Positions 1 through 11,539 of a DNA stretch of 64,000 bases are shown here, in pieces. Under the pieces are notes generated by a model, which had not been told where the DNA came from, ran no database searches, and saw only the letters and a list, made by a program, of their open reading frames with translations. Position numbers and translations under genes: made by a program. The first letter of the stretch is position 1. Every line of letters starts with the position of its first letter. Origin of the DNA: Anthopleura xanthogrammica (Eukaryota > Cnidaria > Anthozoa > Actiniaria > Actiniidae); contig OZ025222.1 in the NCBI GenBank assembly GCA_964019055.1, positions 2,501 through 66,500 of the forward strand. Direction: 5' to 3'.

Positions 1-186
1 CCTAACCCTAACCCTAACCCTAACCCTAACCCTAACCTAACCTAACCCTAACCCTAACCCTAACCCTAACCCTAACCCTAACCCTAACCCTAACCCTAAC
101 CCTAACCCTAACCCTAACCCTAACCCTAACCCTAACCTAACCCTAACCCTAACCCTAACCCTAACCCTAACCCTAACCCTAACCGT
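1..186. repeat. Telomere repeats (CCCTAA)n
   Basis: About 30 head-to-tail copies of CCCTAA, with two 5-bp slips (CCTAA) near 37-48 and 136. C-rich strand at the left edge is the orientation expected for a true left chromosome end, with TTAGGG running outward on the other strand. The array stops at 184, where CCGTAAAC begins unique sequence. Confidence 0.97.
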
Positions 187-480
187 AAACTGGTAATTTT
201 TAAAGGTTAGGGTTAGGGTTTTTACTACCCTCACGAGGTTTTTTGAAAATTTCAACTACCCTTAAAGGGTGGTAGTTGAACGTTCTATTACCCTTGAAGG
301 GTGGCAGTCCTTGTTATTACTACCCTTAAAGGGTGGTAGTTGAAGGTTCTACTACCCTTGAAGGTGAAGTGCAATGTTTGACCACCTTTTAAGGGTTGTA
401 GTTTAAGGTACTACCACCCTTCTAGGGTGTTAGTCAAATATTTTAAAAGGTTATTTAAAATGTGTTAATTTAAACTATTG
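187..480. repeat. Subtelomeric junction with short GGGTGGTAG repeats
   Basis: Just inside the telomere there is a short block of TTAGGG in the opposite orientation (205-219). It is followed by four or five degenerate copies of a roughly 55-60-bp unit containing CTACCCTTAAAGGGTGGTAG, which is itself an imperfect palindrome. No coding potential. Confidence 0.75.
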
Positions 481-522
481 ATTTGATGTTAAACGTTTTA
501 TGAATTTTTTTGTGTTTTTTTT

Positions 523-1925
523 TTCTAAGTGCTAATGGCGAATAGTTGTACGTCATGTGTTAACCTATAATGGAGATCCTGTCAAATGGCATTATTGAGA
601 TGTGAATTTTTAACATTAAAGTCTATTTCACTGTCGAAGTTGTTGAAATGGTGTTTCAAGCGTATATAAGTGTTTCAATCATGTTTCTCTCCTGATAAGA
701 GGAAAACATTTTTTTGGTTTGTGGAATTTTTTCTAAGTGCTAACTCCAACCCTCCCTATACGGCTAGGGTTGAAATATGGGTTTCCTGGAAAAAGACCTT
801 GGATGATGTTCTAATTATCAGAAACGGTGTTTCTGGTGTTAGATAAGTGATCCTAGTATCTTGTTGTTCTATTAAGAAGAAATAATTTTTTTGGATTTTT
901 TCAAATTTTTTTCTAAGTGCTAACTCCAACCCTCCCTATACGTCTAGGGTTGAAACATGGGTTTCCTGGAAAAAGACCTTGGATGATGTTTTAATTATCC
1001 GAAATGGTGTTTCTGGGGTTAGATAAGAGGTACTAGCGTGTTTATTTCCTAATAAGACGAAATAATTTTTTTGGATTTTTGTGAATTTTTTCTAAGTGCT
1101 AACTCCAACCCTCCCTATACGGCTAGGGTTGAAACATGGGTTTCCTAGTAGATGACGTCGGATGATGTTTTAATTTTCAGAAACGGTGTTTCAAGTGTAG
1201 TTAAGTGTTTCTAGGGTGTTTATTTCTAATAAGACGAAATAATTTTTTTGGATTTTTGTAAATTTTTTCTAAGTGCTAACTCTAACCCTTCCTATACGCT
1301 TAGGGTTGAAACATGGGGATCCTAGTAGTTGACCTCTGTTGTTGTTCTAACTATCAGAAACGGGGTTTCTGGGATAAGATAAGTGGTGCCTAGTGTCTTT
1401 TTGTTCTAATAAGACAAAATAATTTTTTTGAATTTTGTGAATTTTTTCTAAGTGCTAACTCTAACCCTCCCTATACGGTTAGGGTTGAAATATGGGTTTC
1501 CTGGAAAAATACCTCGGATGATGTTCTAACTTTCAGAAATGGTGTTTCTGGTATAGTTTAGTGTTTGTAGTGTGTTTATTTCCTAATAAGACGAAATAAT
1601 TTTTTTGGATTTTTTCAAATTTTTTCTAAGTGCTAACTCTAATTCTCCCTATAGTGCTAGGGTTGAAATATGGGTTTCCTGGAAAAAGACCTTGGATTTT
1701 GTTTTAACTATCAGAAATGGTGTTTCTGGGGTTAGATAAGTGTCTCTAGTGTGTTTATTTTTTAATAAGACGAAATAATTTTTTTGGATTTTGGTGAATT
1801 TTTTCTAAGTGCTAACTCTAACCCACCCTATACGGTTAGGGTTGAAACATGGGGATCCTAGTAGATGACCTTTGTTGTTGTTCTAATTATCAGAAACGGT
1901 GTTTCTGGGGTTAGCTAAGGGCTGC
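523..1925. repeat. 179-bp subtelomeric satellite, about 8 copies
   Basis: The landmark TTCTAAGTGCTAACTC recurs at about 731, 911, 1090, 1267, 1446, 1624 and 1803, a spacing of 177-180 bp, with a diverged first copy at about 523. Each unit also carries TATACGGCTAGGGTTGAAA, whose TAGGGTT resembles a telomere repeat, and AATAAGACGAAATAATTTTTTTGG. The copies differ by scattered substitutions, so this array is older than the one at 6.4-10.1 kb. Confidence 0.92.
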
Positions 1926-2485
1926 TAATTACTTGTTTTGTTTGTAGATTCAAAACCTCAATTTCGCATAGGGTGGGTTGGGGTTAGCACTTTGAAACAT
2001 TTTCGTCGATTTTCCCATAATGAAAGTACCCAAAGTTCCTAGTTGAAAAGTGATCCGCAACCTCTGAAACGCGTAACCACCATATTGCTGGAGAAACATT
2101 TGTCGGTGGGTCGGGGTGGGCACTTTGAAATAATGTGGGTGTTACGAGTCTATGAAAGAAACTACATCGTGCTTGTGCTATGATCCCTGTTGTTGTCATT
2201 ACAAAGACTATCCAAATACTTCCCCTAAACCTAACCCGTGGGTGCTAGGGAGTCAGATGCCGGGGTAATGTTAGGATATAGGGTTGGGATGGGGTAGGTA
2301 TTTAGGGGGTTAGGGTTAGGTTCAGGGTTAGGTTCAGGGTGAGGGTTTGGATGGAGCATAGAGTGGAATGTCTGGGTGAGCGGAACTAGTTGAATTGTAG
2401 GGTAATGCGAATGCCTAGAGTGCGTGTTTACGATGCTCTTGCTCACACACATTTCCTTTTCTGGATGGACGAAGCTGACGAAACT
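1926..2485. other. Degenerate telomere-like spacer
   Basis: No gene is seen. A roughly 30-bp segment containing GCACTTTGAAA occurs twice (about 1985 and 2120). At 2270-2350 a G-rich stretch is made of variant telomere words (GGGTTAGGGTTAGG, GGTTCAGGG), an interstitial remnant in inverted orientation relative to the terminal array. Confidence 0.6.
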
Positions 2486-2640
2486 GCTGAAGACTGTCAT
2501 TGCTGCAGAGACTGTTGCTGCAGAGACTTTTGCTGCAGAGACTGTCATTGCTGCATAGACTATTGCTGTAAAAGCTGTTGCTGCAGAGACTATTGCTGCA
2601 GAGACTATTGCTGCAAGGACCATTGCTGCAAAGACTTTAG
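2486..2640. repeat. 15-18-bp minisatellite (GCTGCAGAGACTATT)
   Basis: About nine copies of a TTGCTGCAGAGACT-type unit. The frame is open in both directions and encodes Cys-rich or Ala-rich low-complexity peptides, which I treat as artefacts of the period being a multiple of three. Confidence 0.8.
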
Positions 2641-2749
2641 CCTTTGCCTAATTTCAGCTAGGGGACTTTGAATTTGTTGTCGAGCCTAATAAAAAAACTG
2701 CTATCTTTACTGAAGCCTGTGTTGTAAGATTACAAAGACTATCCAACTC

Positions 2750-4275
2750 TTCCCCCTAAACCTAACCCCAGGGCCTTGAAGTTTATTGATAGGATAGGAC
2801 AAGGCTATTAAGTGAAAATACTGCCATCTTTACTTAAGACTGTGCTGTAAGATTGCAAAGACTATCCAAACTCTTTCCCCTAAACCTAACCCCTAGGGAT
2901 GTGGACTTTATTCCTCGAACGTGAATTTAAACCTGAGTAAAATGCCATTCATCTACGAAAGCTTTTTCCATCATGCTTGTGCTATGACCACTGTTGTCGT
3001 TGTCATTAGAAAGTCTACCCAAATACTTTCCCTAAACCTAACCCGTGGGCCTTTGGACCACTATGCTTGTGCTATGACCACTGTTGTTGTTGTCATTGGA
3101 AAGTCTACCCAAATACTTCCCCTAAACCTAACCCGTAGGGCTTTGGAACACTATGCTTCTGGTATGACCCCTGTTGTCGTCATTGGAAAGTCTACCCAAA
3201 TGCTTCCCCTAAACTTAACCCTTTGGGCCTTGGGACCATCATGCTTGTGGTATGAACCACTGTTGTTGTTGTCATTGGAAAGTCTGCCCAAATTCTAACC
3301 CTAAACCTAACCCGTGGGCCTTGGGACCAGTAGGCTTGTGGTATGAACCACTGTTGTTGTTGTCATTAGAAAGTCTACCCAAATATTTAACCTAAACCTA
3401 ACCCGTGGGCCTTTGGACCAGTGTGCTTGTGGTATGACCACTGTTGCTGTCATTAGAAAGTCTGCCCAAATATTTTCCCTAAACCTAACCCCTGGGCCTT
3501 GGGACCAGTAGGCTTGTGGTATGAACCACTGTTGTTGTTGTCATTAGAAAGTCTGCCCAAATATTTAACCTAAACCTAACCCGTGGGCCTTTGGACCAGT
3601 GTGCTTGTGGTATGACCACTGTTGTTGTTGTCGTCATTGGAAAGTGTTCCCAAATATTTACCCTTAACCTAACCTTACTGGGCCTTTGGACCACTTATCT
3701 TGTGCTATAACCTTTGTGGTTGTTGTTGTTGTTGTTGTTGTTGTCATTGGAAAGACTACCCAAATATTTTCCCTAAACCTAACCCGTAGGCCTTTGGACC
3801 ACTATGCTTGTGGTTTGGCCAGTAGCTGTTTTTGTCATTAGAAAGACTACCCAAATATTTCCCCTAAACCTAACCCGTAGGCCTTTGGACCACTATGCTT
3901 GTGGTTTGGCCAGTAGCTGTTGTTGTCTATAGAAAGTCTACCCAAATACTTTCCCTAAACCTAACCCGTGAGCCTTGGGACCACTATGATTCTGGTATGA
4001 ACCCTGTTGTTGTTGTCGTCATTGGAAGGTCTACCCAAATTCTCACCCTAAACCTAACCCGTGGGCCTTTGGAGCATCATGCTTGCGGTATGAACCACTG
4101 TTGTTGTTGTCATTAGGAAGTCTACCCAAATATTTAGCCTAAACCTAACCCGTGGGCCTTGGGACCATCATGCTTGTGGTATGAACCACTGTTGTCGTTG
4201 TTATTGGAAAGTCTACCCAAATATTTACCCTAAACCTAACCCTTGGGCCTTTGGACCACTATGCTTCTGCTATGA
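2750..4275. repeat. About 90-bp satellite with a telomere-like box
   Basis: The box CCTAAACCTAACCC recurs about every 90 bp (near 2755, 2880, 3031, 3121, 3211, 3300, 3390, 3480, 3569, 3663, 3772, 3866, 3956, 4048, 4139 and 4229). Between boxes lie GGGCCTTTGGACCA, TATGCTTGTG, a short GTT triplet run and GGAAAGTCTACCCAAAT. The GTT run varies in length between copies (longest near 3718-3745). Open frames in this block follow the repeat and are not genes. Confidence 0.92.
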
Positions 4276-4292
4276 ACCCTGTTGTTGTTGTT

Positions 4293-5305
4293 CATTGTAT
4301 AGTATAGTGACGTATTGTGACGTAGAGTGACGTATTGTGACGTATTGTGACGTATGGTATAGTATAGTGACGTATTGTATAGTATAGTGACGTATTGTGA
4401 CGTATAGTGACGTAGAGTGACGTAGAGTGACGTATAGTGACGTATGGTACAGTATAGTGACGTATAGTGACGTATTGTTTAGTATAGTGACGTATGGTAT
4501 AGTATAGTGACGTAGAGTGACGTATAGTGACGTATGGTATAGTATAGTGACGTAGAGTGACGTATAGTGACGTATGGTATAGTATAGTGACGTAGAGTGA
4601 CGTATTGTATAGTATAGTGACGTATGGTATAGTATAGTGACGTACAGTGACGTATAGTATCGTATAGTGTAGTATAGTATAGTGAGTATTGTATAGTGAG
4701 TATTGTATAGTGAGTATTGTATAGTAGGGTACAGTAGAGTACAGTAGAGTACAGTAGAGTACAGTAAAGTATTGTATGGTAGGGTACAGTAGAGTACAGT
4801 ATAGTACAGTATGGTACAGTATAGTACAGTAACGTATTGTATAGTATAATACAGTAGAGTACAGTAGAGTATAGTATAGTACAGTAACGTATTGTATAGT
4901 ATAATACAGTAGAGTACAGTAGAGTACAGTAGAGTATAGTATAGTACAGTATAGTACAGTATGGTACAGTATAGTACAGTAACGTATTGTATAGTATAAT
5001 ACAGTAGAGTACAGTAAAGTATTGTAGGGTACAGTAGAGTACAGTAAAGTATTGTATGGTATTGTACAGTATAGTACAGCAGAGTACAGTATAGTATAGT
5101 GAGTATTGTATGGTAGGGTACAGTAGAGTACAGTAGAGTACAGTACAGTAGAGTATTGTATGGTAGGGTACAGTATAGTATAGTATAGTATAGTAGAGTA
5201 GAGTACAGTATAGTATAGTATCGTAGGGTAAGGTACAGTAGGGTAAGGTACTGTATAGTAGGGTACAGTATAGTATAGTAGAGTAGAGTAGAGTAGAGTA
5301 GAGTG
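4293..5305. repeat. 1-kb NNGTA array, TGACGTA-rich at one end
   Basis: An uninterrupted block of 5-mers ending in GTA, mostly read as 10-bp units. From 4293 to about 4680 units of the GTGACGTA type dominate and give dozens of TGACGTA words. From about 4720 to 5305 units become ACAGTA, AGAGTA and ATAGTA. It is open in several reverse frames, giving Tyr/Thr/Leu-rich proteins of up to 368 codons, which are repeat artefacts. Confidence 0.93.
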
Positions 5306-5309
5306 CATG

Positions 5310-5390
5310 GCCAAACCTGCATTGCAAGAAGGAGCCCTGCAGTGCAAGAAGGGGCCCTGCAGTGCAAGAAGGTGAACGCTGTTGTATGTG
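5310..5390. repeat. 21-bp direct repeats at the array edge
   Basis: Three copies of a unit containing GCAAGAAGG and GCCCTGCA mark the boundary between the NNGTA array and unique sequence. Confidence 0.75.
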
Positions 5391-6435
5391 GAATACAATT
5401 ATAGAGAGAAATATTGTAGAGTATTGTTCTATATATGTATAACTTTATTTAAACACGGAAAATCATCAGTCAATAGTTACAAAATTAAAAAATGAAATAG
5501 CTACTGTTTTACATGATTGCCGTGTGGGTTTCTAATAGTTTCGGGGAAACCGTTCCATATTTTGGCACCACTGGAACTAAAAGAAAAGTGCTTCTAGTGG
5601 GACTTCAACATGGATTTACGACCTTGTTGTAGATGTAGAGTAGGTTCACCCACGAAGTACCTGCACGAACTGTTGGAGATCGATGAAAAGGAAACAACCG
5701 CTTTCCACTCGTAGATCGATCGAGATTGTTAGAGATTGTTATATATGGACAGGCACGAACTAGTGCTCGAATGCACGATTCACTGTTGTTGTTATTGTTG
5801 TTGCTATAGATCGAAGCCAGTAGTTTCAGCAACACTGAGTACTGCAATATATCTAAGACCACCCCACCCCAAGTCGTCCCCAGGGCCCTATTGAGGAATA
5901 AGCAACAACCACCACAGGGAACCCGAGAAGAAGAATACCGAGCGTGGAACAACCCTCATCCCAAGCACTGTAAAATATATACTAAGTCTTTGACCAACAA
6001 GCCAATCCACTCGCCGCCACCCCGTACCCTGCTCGAAAAATTTACTATTGTTCTACAACGTTGGTCCAAGACGAGGTCGACAACGAGGGTCCCTGCTACA
6101 CTCGTAGGACTCACATTCACATCGGAATGAACCCACTTTTCTCCCGACCTTTGCCGAAATTTTTCCTTTTCACGACCTTCCCCGTCCTACGAGAGGCAGG
6201 TGTCAACACAGTTCTTCGTGTTCACACGGATTTAAACCCTCACAGGACTTCATGATGTCCTCAGGTCCCTCGTTGCCACTACTCCATACCCCATTTCAGC
6301 GAGCGAGTGACCGCAAAGCCTGTCGGTTCTAATCATAGGCACACCGACCACACACCGACCACACACCGACCACACACCGACCACACTTCACGTCTTTCGT
6401 CTCGCTCACTCATGACCTGATGACTGACTGCAAAG
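5391..6435. other. Spacer between arrays
   Basis: Apart from the reverse-transcriptase remnant (5490-5640), a short CAACAA run near 5790-5805 and four copies of a 13-bp CACACCGACCACA unit at 6340-6386, I see nothing convincing. The open frames present are short and lack splice support or recognisable motifs. Confidence 0.5.
5490..5640 (-). pseudogene. Possible 3' end of a non-LTR reverse transcriptase ORF
   Basis: On the minus strand a frame reads FSFSSSGAKIWNGFP, then ETIRN. This fits the conserved tail of many non-LTR retrotransposon reverse transcriptases (S..GaklWNsLP..ir). One stop codon interrupts the frame just upstream and the remainder of the ORF is absent, so this is a 5'-truncated relic. 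The match is to a short motif only, and another origin is possible. Confidence 0.4.
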
Positions 6436-9400
6436 AAACACTCGCTTTTATCAGGTAACAAAACCTCCTATTCTACGCTAAACTGTGCAAACTCCAACAC
6501 AAACATTATTTCTTTCCTTCCATATATTTAGTTCCTGGGTTACAGCTTTTTTCGTACTTAGAAAGTTACTTTTCCCCGTTACAAATGGGAGCTTGTCGTC
6601 GTAGTTGTTGTCGTTCTCTTACCATTTGCACGTGGTTGGGTTTTCGAGCTAAAAGACACATGAATTCCCTTGTTTTGGCTTCCATTCTATTCCCTTACCC
6701 TTCAGGCTGCAGAGTTTTTCCACAGACTGCGTTTCTTTAGCTTCAATATTTTATTTACGCTACTTAATACTACGACTGCAGTCCGTCTTTCCTTGCACAA
6801 TGTACAAAAACACTCGCTTTTATCAGGTAACAATATCTCCTATACTACAATAAACTATCCAAACTCCAAGACTAACATTATTTCTTCCCTCCTACGTATT
6901 TTGGGCCTTGGGTTAGAGCTCTTTTCGTCCTTCGAAAATTACTTTTTTTCTCGAATACGTAAGCTTGCTGTCGTAGTGGTTGTCGTTGCGTTACCATTTG
7001 CACGTGGTTGGGTTTCCGAGCTAAAAAACACACGAATTCGCTTGTTTTGGCTGCCATTCTACTCGTTTATCCTTAAGGCTTCAGAGTTTTTCTACAAACT
7101 ACGTTTCTTTAGCTTAAATATTTTATTTACGCTTCTTAATACTAATGTAGTTCGTCTTTCCTGCACCCTGTACAAAAACAGTCGCTTTTATCTGGTAACA
7201 ATACCTCCTATAGTACGCTAAACTATCCAAATATCAAAGTAAACATTATTTCTTCTCTTCTTCGTATTTAGTTCGTGGGTTACAGCTTTTTTTCCTCCTT
7301 CGCAAATTACTTTTCCCCGTTACAGACGAAAGCTTGTCGTCGTAGTGGTTGTCGTTCCCTTTAATACCATTTGCACGTGGTTGGGTTTTCGAGCTGAAAA
7401 ACACATGAATTCCCTTGTTTTGGCTTCCATTCTACTCGTTTAACCTTAAGGCTCAGGAATGTTTCCACAAACTACGTTTCTTTAGCTTAAATATTTTATG
7501 TACGCTTCTTAATACCACAACTGTAGTCCGTCTTTCCTGCACCCTGTACGAAAACCACTCGCGTTTATCAGGTGACAAAACCTCCTATACTACGCTAAAC
7601 TATCCAAACTCTGAGGTAAACATTATTTATTCCCTTCTACGTATTTAGTTCGTGGGTTATAGCTTTTTTTCTTCTTCGAAAATTATTTTTTTTCTCGAAT
7701 ACGTAAGCTTGTTGTCGTAGTTGTTGTCGTTGCGTTACCATTTGCACGTGGTTGGGTTTTCGAGCTAAAAGACACATGAATTCCCTTGTTTTGGCTTCCA
7801 TTCTATTCCCTTACCCTTCAGGCTGCAGAGTTTTTCCACAGACTGCGTTTCTTTAGCTTCAATATTTTATTTACGCTACTTAATACTACGACTGCAGTCC
7901 GTCTTTCCTTGCACAATGTACAAAAACACTCGCTTTTATCAGGTAACAATATCTCCTATACTACAATAAACTATCCAAACTCCAAGACTAACATTATTTC
8001 TTCCCTCCTACGTATTTTGGGCCTTGGGTTAGAGCTCTTTTCGTCCTTCGAAAATTACTTTTTTTCTCGAATACGTAAGCTTGCTGTCGTAGTGGTTGTC
8101 GTTGCGTTACCATTTGCACGTGGTTGGGTTTCCGAGCTAAAAAACACACGAATTCGCTTGTTTTGGCTGCCATTCTACTCGTTTATCCTTAAGGCTTCAG
8201 AGTTTTTCTACAAACTACGTTTCTTTAGCTTAAATATTTTATTTACGCTTCTTAATACTAATGTAGTTCGTCTTTCCTGCACCCTGTACAAAAACAGTCG
8301 CTTTTATCTGGTAACAATACCTCCTATAGTACGCTAAACTATCCAAATATCAAAGTAAACATTATTTCTTCTCTTCTTCGTATTTAGTTCGTGGGTTACA
8401 GCTTTTTTTCCTCCTTCGCAAATTACTTTTCCCCGTTACAGACGAAAGCTTGTCGTCGTAGTGGTTGTCGTTCCCTTTAATACCATTTGCACGTGGTTGG
8501 GTTTTCGAGCTGAAAAACACATGAATTCCCTTGTTTTGGCTTCCATTCTACTCGTTTAACCTTAAGGCTCAGGAATGTTTCCACAAACTACGTTTCTTTA
8601 GCTTAAATATTTTATGTACGCTTCTTAATACCACAACTGTAGTCCGTCTTTCCTGCACCCTGTACGAAAACCACTCGCGTTTATCAGGTGACAAAACCTC
8701 CTATACTACGCTAAACTATCCAAACTCTGAGGTAAACATTATTTATTCCCTTCTACGTATTTAGTTCGTGGGTTATAGCTTTTTTTCTTCTTCGAAAATT
8801 ATTTTTTTTCTCGAATACGTAAGCTTGTTGTCGTAGTTGTTGTCGTTGCGTTACCATTTGCACGTGGTTGGGTTTTCGAGCTAAAAGACACATGAATTCC
8901 CTTGTTTTGGCTTCCATTCTATTCCCTTACCCTTCAGGCTGCAGAGTTTTTCCACAGACTGCGTTTCTTTAGCTTCAATATTTTATTTACGCTACTTAAT
9001 ACTACGACTGCAGTCCGTCTTTCCTTGCACAATGTACAAAAACACTCGCTTTTATCAGGTAACAATATCTCCTATACTACAATAAACTATCCAAACTCCA
9101 AGACTAACATTATTTCTTCCCTCCTACGTATTTTGGGCCTTGGGTTAGAGCTCTTTTCGTCCTTCGAAAATTACTTTTTTTCTCGAATACGTAAGCTTGC
9201 TGTCGTAGTGGTTGTCGTTGCGTTACCATTTGCACGTGGTTGGGTTTCCGAGCTAAAAAACACACGAATTCGCTTGTTTTGGCTGCCATTCTACTCGTTT
9301 ATCCTTAAGGCTTCAGAGTTTTTCTACAAACTACGTTTCTTTAGCTTAAATATTTTATTTACGCTTCTTAATACTAATGTAGTTCGTCTTTCCTGCACCC

Positions 9401-10108
9401 TGTACAAAAACAGTCGCTTTTATCTGGTAACAATACCTCCTATAGTACGCTAAACTATCCAAATATCAAAGTAAACATTATTTCTTCTCTTCTTCGTATT
9501 TAGTTCGTGGGTTACAGCTTTTTTTCCTCCTTCGCAAATTACTTTTCCCCGTTACAGACGAAAGCTTGTCGTCGTAGTGGTTGTCGTTCCCTTTAATACC
9601 ATTTGCACGTGGTTGGGTTTTCGAGCTGAAAAACACATGAATTCCCTTGTTTTGGCTTCCATTCTACTCGTTTAACCTTAAGGCTCAGGAATGTTTCCAC
9701 AAACTACGTTTCTTTAGCTTAAATATTTTATGTACGCTTCTTAATACCACAACTGTAGTCCGTCTTTCCTGCACCCTGTACGAAAACCACTCGCGTTTAT
9801 CAGGTGACAAAACCTCCTATACTACGCTAAACTATCCAAACTCTGAGGTAAACATTATTTATTCCCTTCTACGTATTTAGTTCGTGGGTTATAGCTTTTT
9901 TTCTTCTTCGAAAATTATTTTTTTTCTCGAATACGTAAGCTTGTTGTCGTGGTTGTTGTCGTTGCGTTACCATTTGCACGTGGTTGGGTTTTCGAGCTAA
10001 ATAACACATGAATTCGCTTGTTTTGGCTTCCATTCTAGTGCCTTACCCTTAAGGCTCCAGAGTGTTGCAGAAACTACCTTTCGTTAATGATTTTTTGGGG
10101 TTTTATTA
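6436..10108. repeat. 372-bp satellite in a 1116-bp higher-order repeat
   Basis: Monomers of 371-373 bp share TTACCATTTGCACGTGGTTGGG, which occurs at 6621, 6993, 7366, 7737 and so on to 9969. Three neighbouring monomers differ clearly from each other, but every third one is practically identical. Blocks 6621-7736, 7737-8852 and 8853-9968 are each 1116 bp, and I noticed a single difference near their ends. Diverged partial monomers flank the block (6436-6620 and 9969-10108). Each monomer contains a CACGTG E-box and a TTTAGCTT(A/C)AATATTTTAT motif. The open frames of 183 and 77 codons recur once per 1116 bp and have no features of real proteins. Confidence 0.95.
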
Positions 10109-10774
10109 GCCTTTTCTTGCTGGATATATTTTACAAAAATAACTTGACAGCTTGTCATTCATCTGAGCTTACTCCTATACTAATTTACACTTACTTATTT
10201 CTTTACTTCAAGCATCCTTTCTAGCTTCAAGAACTGCTTTCCAAGGCTATTATGATAGTATGCAATGAATTAAGGTAAGGAAAAGTCTTTTACACTTGCT
10301 TAAGTCCACTAATCCTTCACGCACATTTATTTATAAACCTTCTAAAACCTAGCAGTATTCACTACGTAGTCCCATGTCTTTACCACCCATTGATAAACAG
10401 TTAACTAGTCTTTGCATATTGCAAGTCAAATGCTGCGAGTCTATGGGCAATGACTTCTATATGATATGTAAGTGATTGTGGTCCCTACATGGTAATGCAT
10501 GTCTCTTCATGTCATTTCATTTATTTGTTATGATGCAGCTGAAAAAAATTATAATAATTCCAACTGGAATAGAAATTTCTATATAGTTTTATAAATATGC
10601 ACTAACAGACTCAACAGGCTTTTAGAAATAGCATAATAGTCATGTGAGTCAACAATTAGCTGGTAGTATTAAATATTAAATATTAAATTACACATTTCAT
10701 TCAGAGACAATATCTCTGTGTTGATGAAATCAAAGAACATACAAATAAAGTCAATCTTCTTCAGCAAAGACACC
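10109..10774. other. Spacer, nothing recognised
   Basis: AT-rich unique-looking sequence with no splice-supported frame and no repeat structure other than a short ATTAAATATTAAAT run at 10670-10690. Confidence 0.5.
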
Positions 10775-11029
10775 TACAATCTTGGACAAAATGGTTGAGA
10801 ATTTTTGAGTTTTTAAGGATATATTGTGTAAAACACAGTTAAATCCCTCTCCAACGACCCCCCTCCCCCCAGAACAATGTTGTGTCTGCTGAGAGGGAAC
10901 TGTGCTAGCCAATGGAACCAACATTGTACTGGGGGGAGGGGGAATTTCAGTTTAGATAATATTTTATGAGGAAAATTCCATTTTTTTGATATGATCAAAA
11001 ATTCTCAACCCTTTTTGTCCAAGATTGTA
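10775..11029. mobile_element. Foldback MITE, Tc1/mariner type
   Basis: Terminal inverted repeats of about 33 bp: TACAATCTTGGACAAAATGG at 10775, and its reverse complement ending with CCAAGATTGTA at 11029. Both ends carry TA, as expected for Tc1/mariner-type insertion. A second inner pair (C-rich 10859-10880 and G-rich 10928-10943) lets nearly the whole element fold. It has no coding sequence. Confidence 0.8.
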
Positions 11030-11322
11030 TACCTAGCTATTGTGGCGAATATTCCATCAGCAAATGTTGAGCACACAACCGTGTAAAAAATGTGTCACTA
11101 AATCCTTTGTGAGCTTGACTAGTGCCTTCAAGCAATAAATTGGCAATAAAATATAGCATTATTTGTAATATTTAGAAATTATATAATAAATTTAAGTTAT
11201 GCCTGGTTTGGGCATCACGTTTCGCATGTGCAAAGTCTAAGGCAAATGAACTCAAACAATAGGTTTGTTCGTTTGCATTGCATATTTTTAGTATAGTGTC
11301 CCCAATTAGCTAGTGGTCTACT
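11030..11322. other. Spacer between two transposons
   Basis: AT-rich, no gene. A word near 11250 (GAACTCAAACAATAGGTTTG) has a partial match at 42175-42200, suggesting a small dispersed repeat. Confidence 0.4.
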
Positions 11323-11539
11323 AGACATCTTTCGCATAAGGACACTAATTAGTGGCCGATCCACTATTTGAGAACACTGCTCACTAAATATGTTAATGAG
11401 GTACAAAAACACATGAAACTATTGTTTTAATCAGGAAAAAAGAACAATACAAATGAAGCACATTAGAAGCTATTGTATTTTCATTTGCGTGAAATGAACT
11501 ACACATATTCGAATACATTTTTCAGTTTCCTAAAGTCCC

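Noticed and set aside
4270..5398. Reverse-strand open frames of 282-368 codons rich in Tyr, Thr and Leu
   Set aside because: They exist only because the NNGTA array lacks stop words in these frames. Three overlapping frames are open at once and the composition is purely repeat-driven.
6670..9880. Recurring frames of 183 and 77 codons in the 1116-bp repeat
   Set aside because: They repeat with the satellite, are not conserved between the diverged monomers of one trimer and show no domain or splice support.
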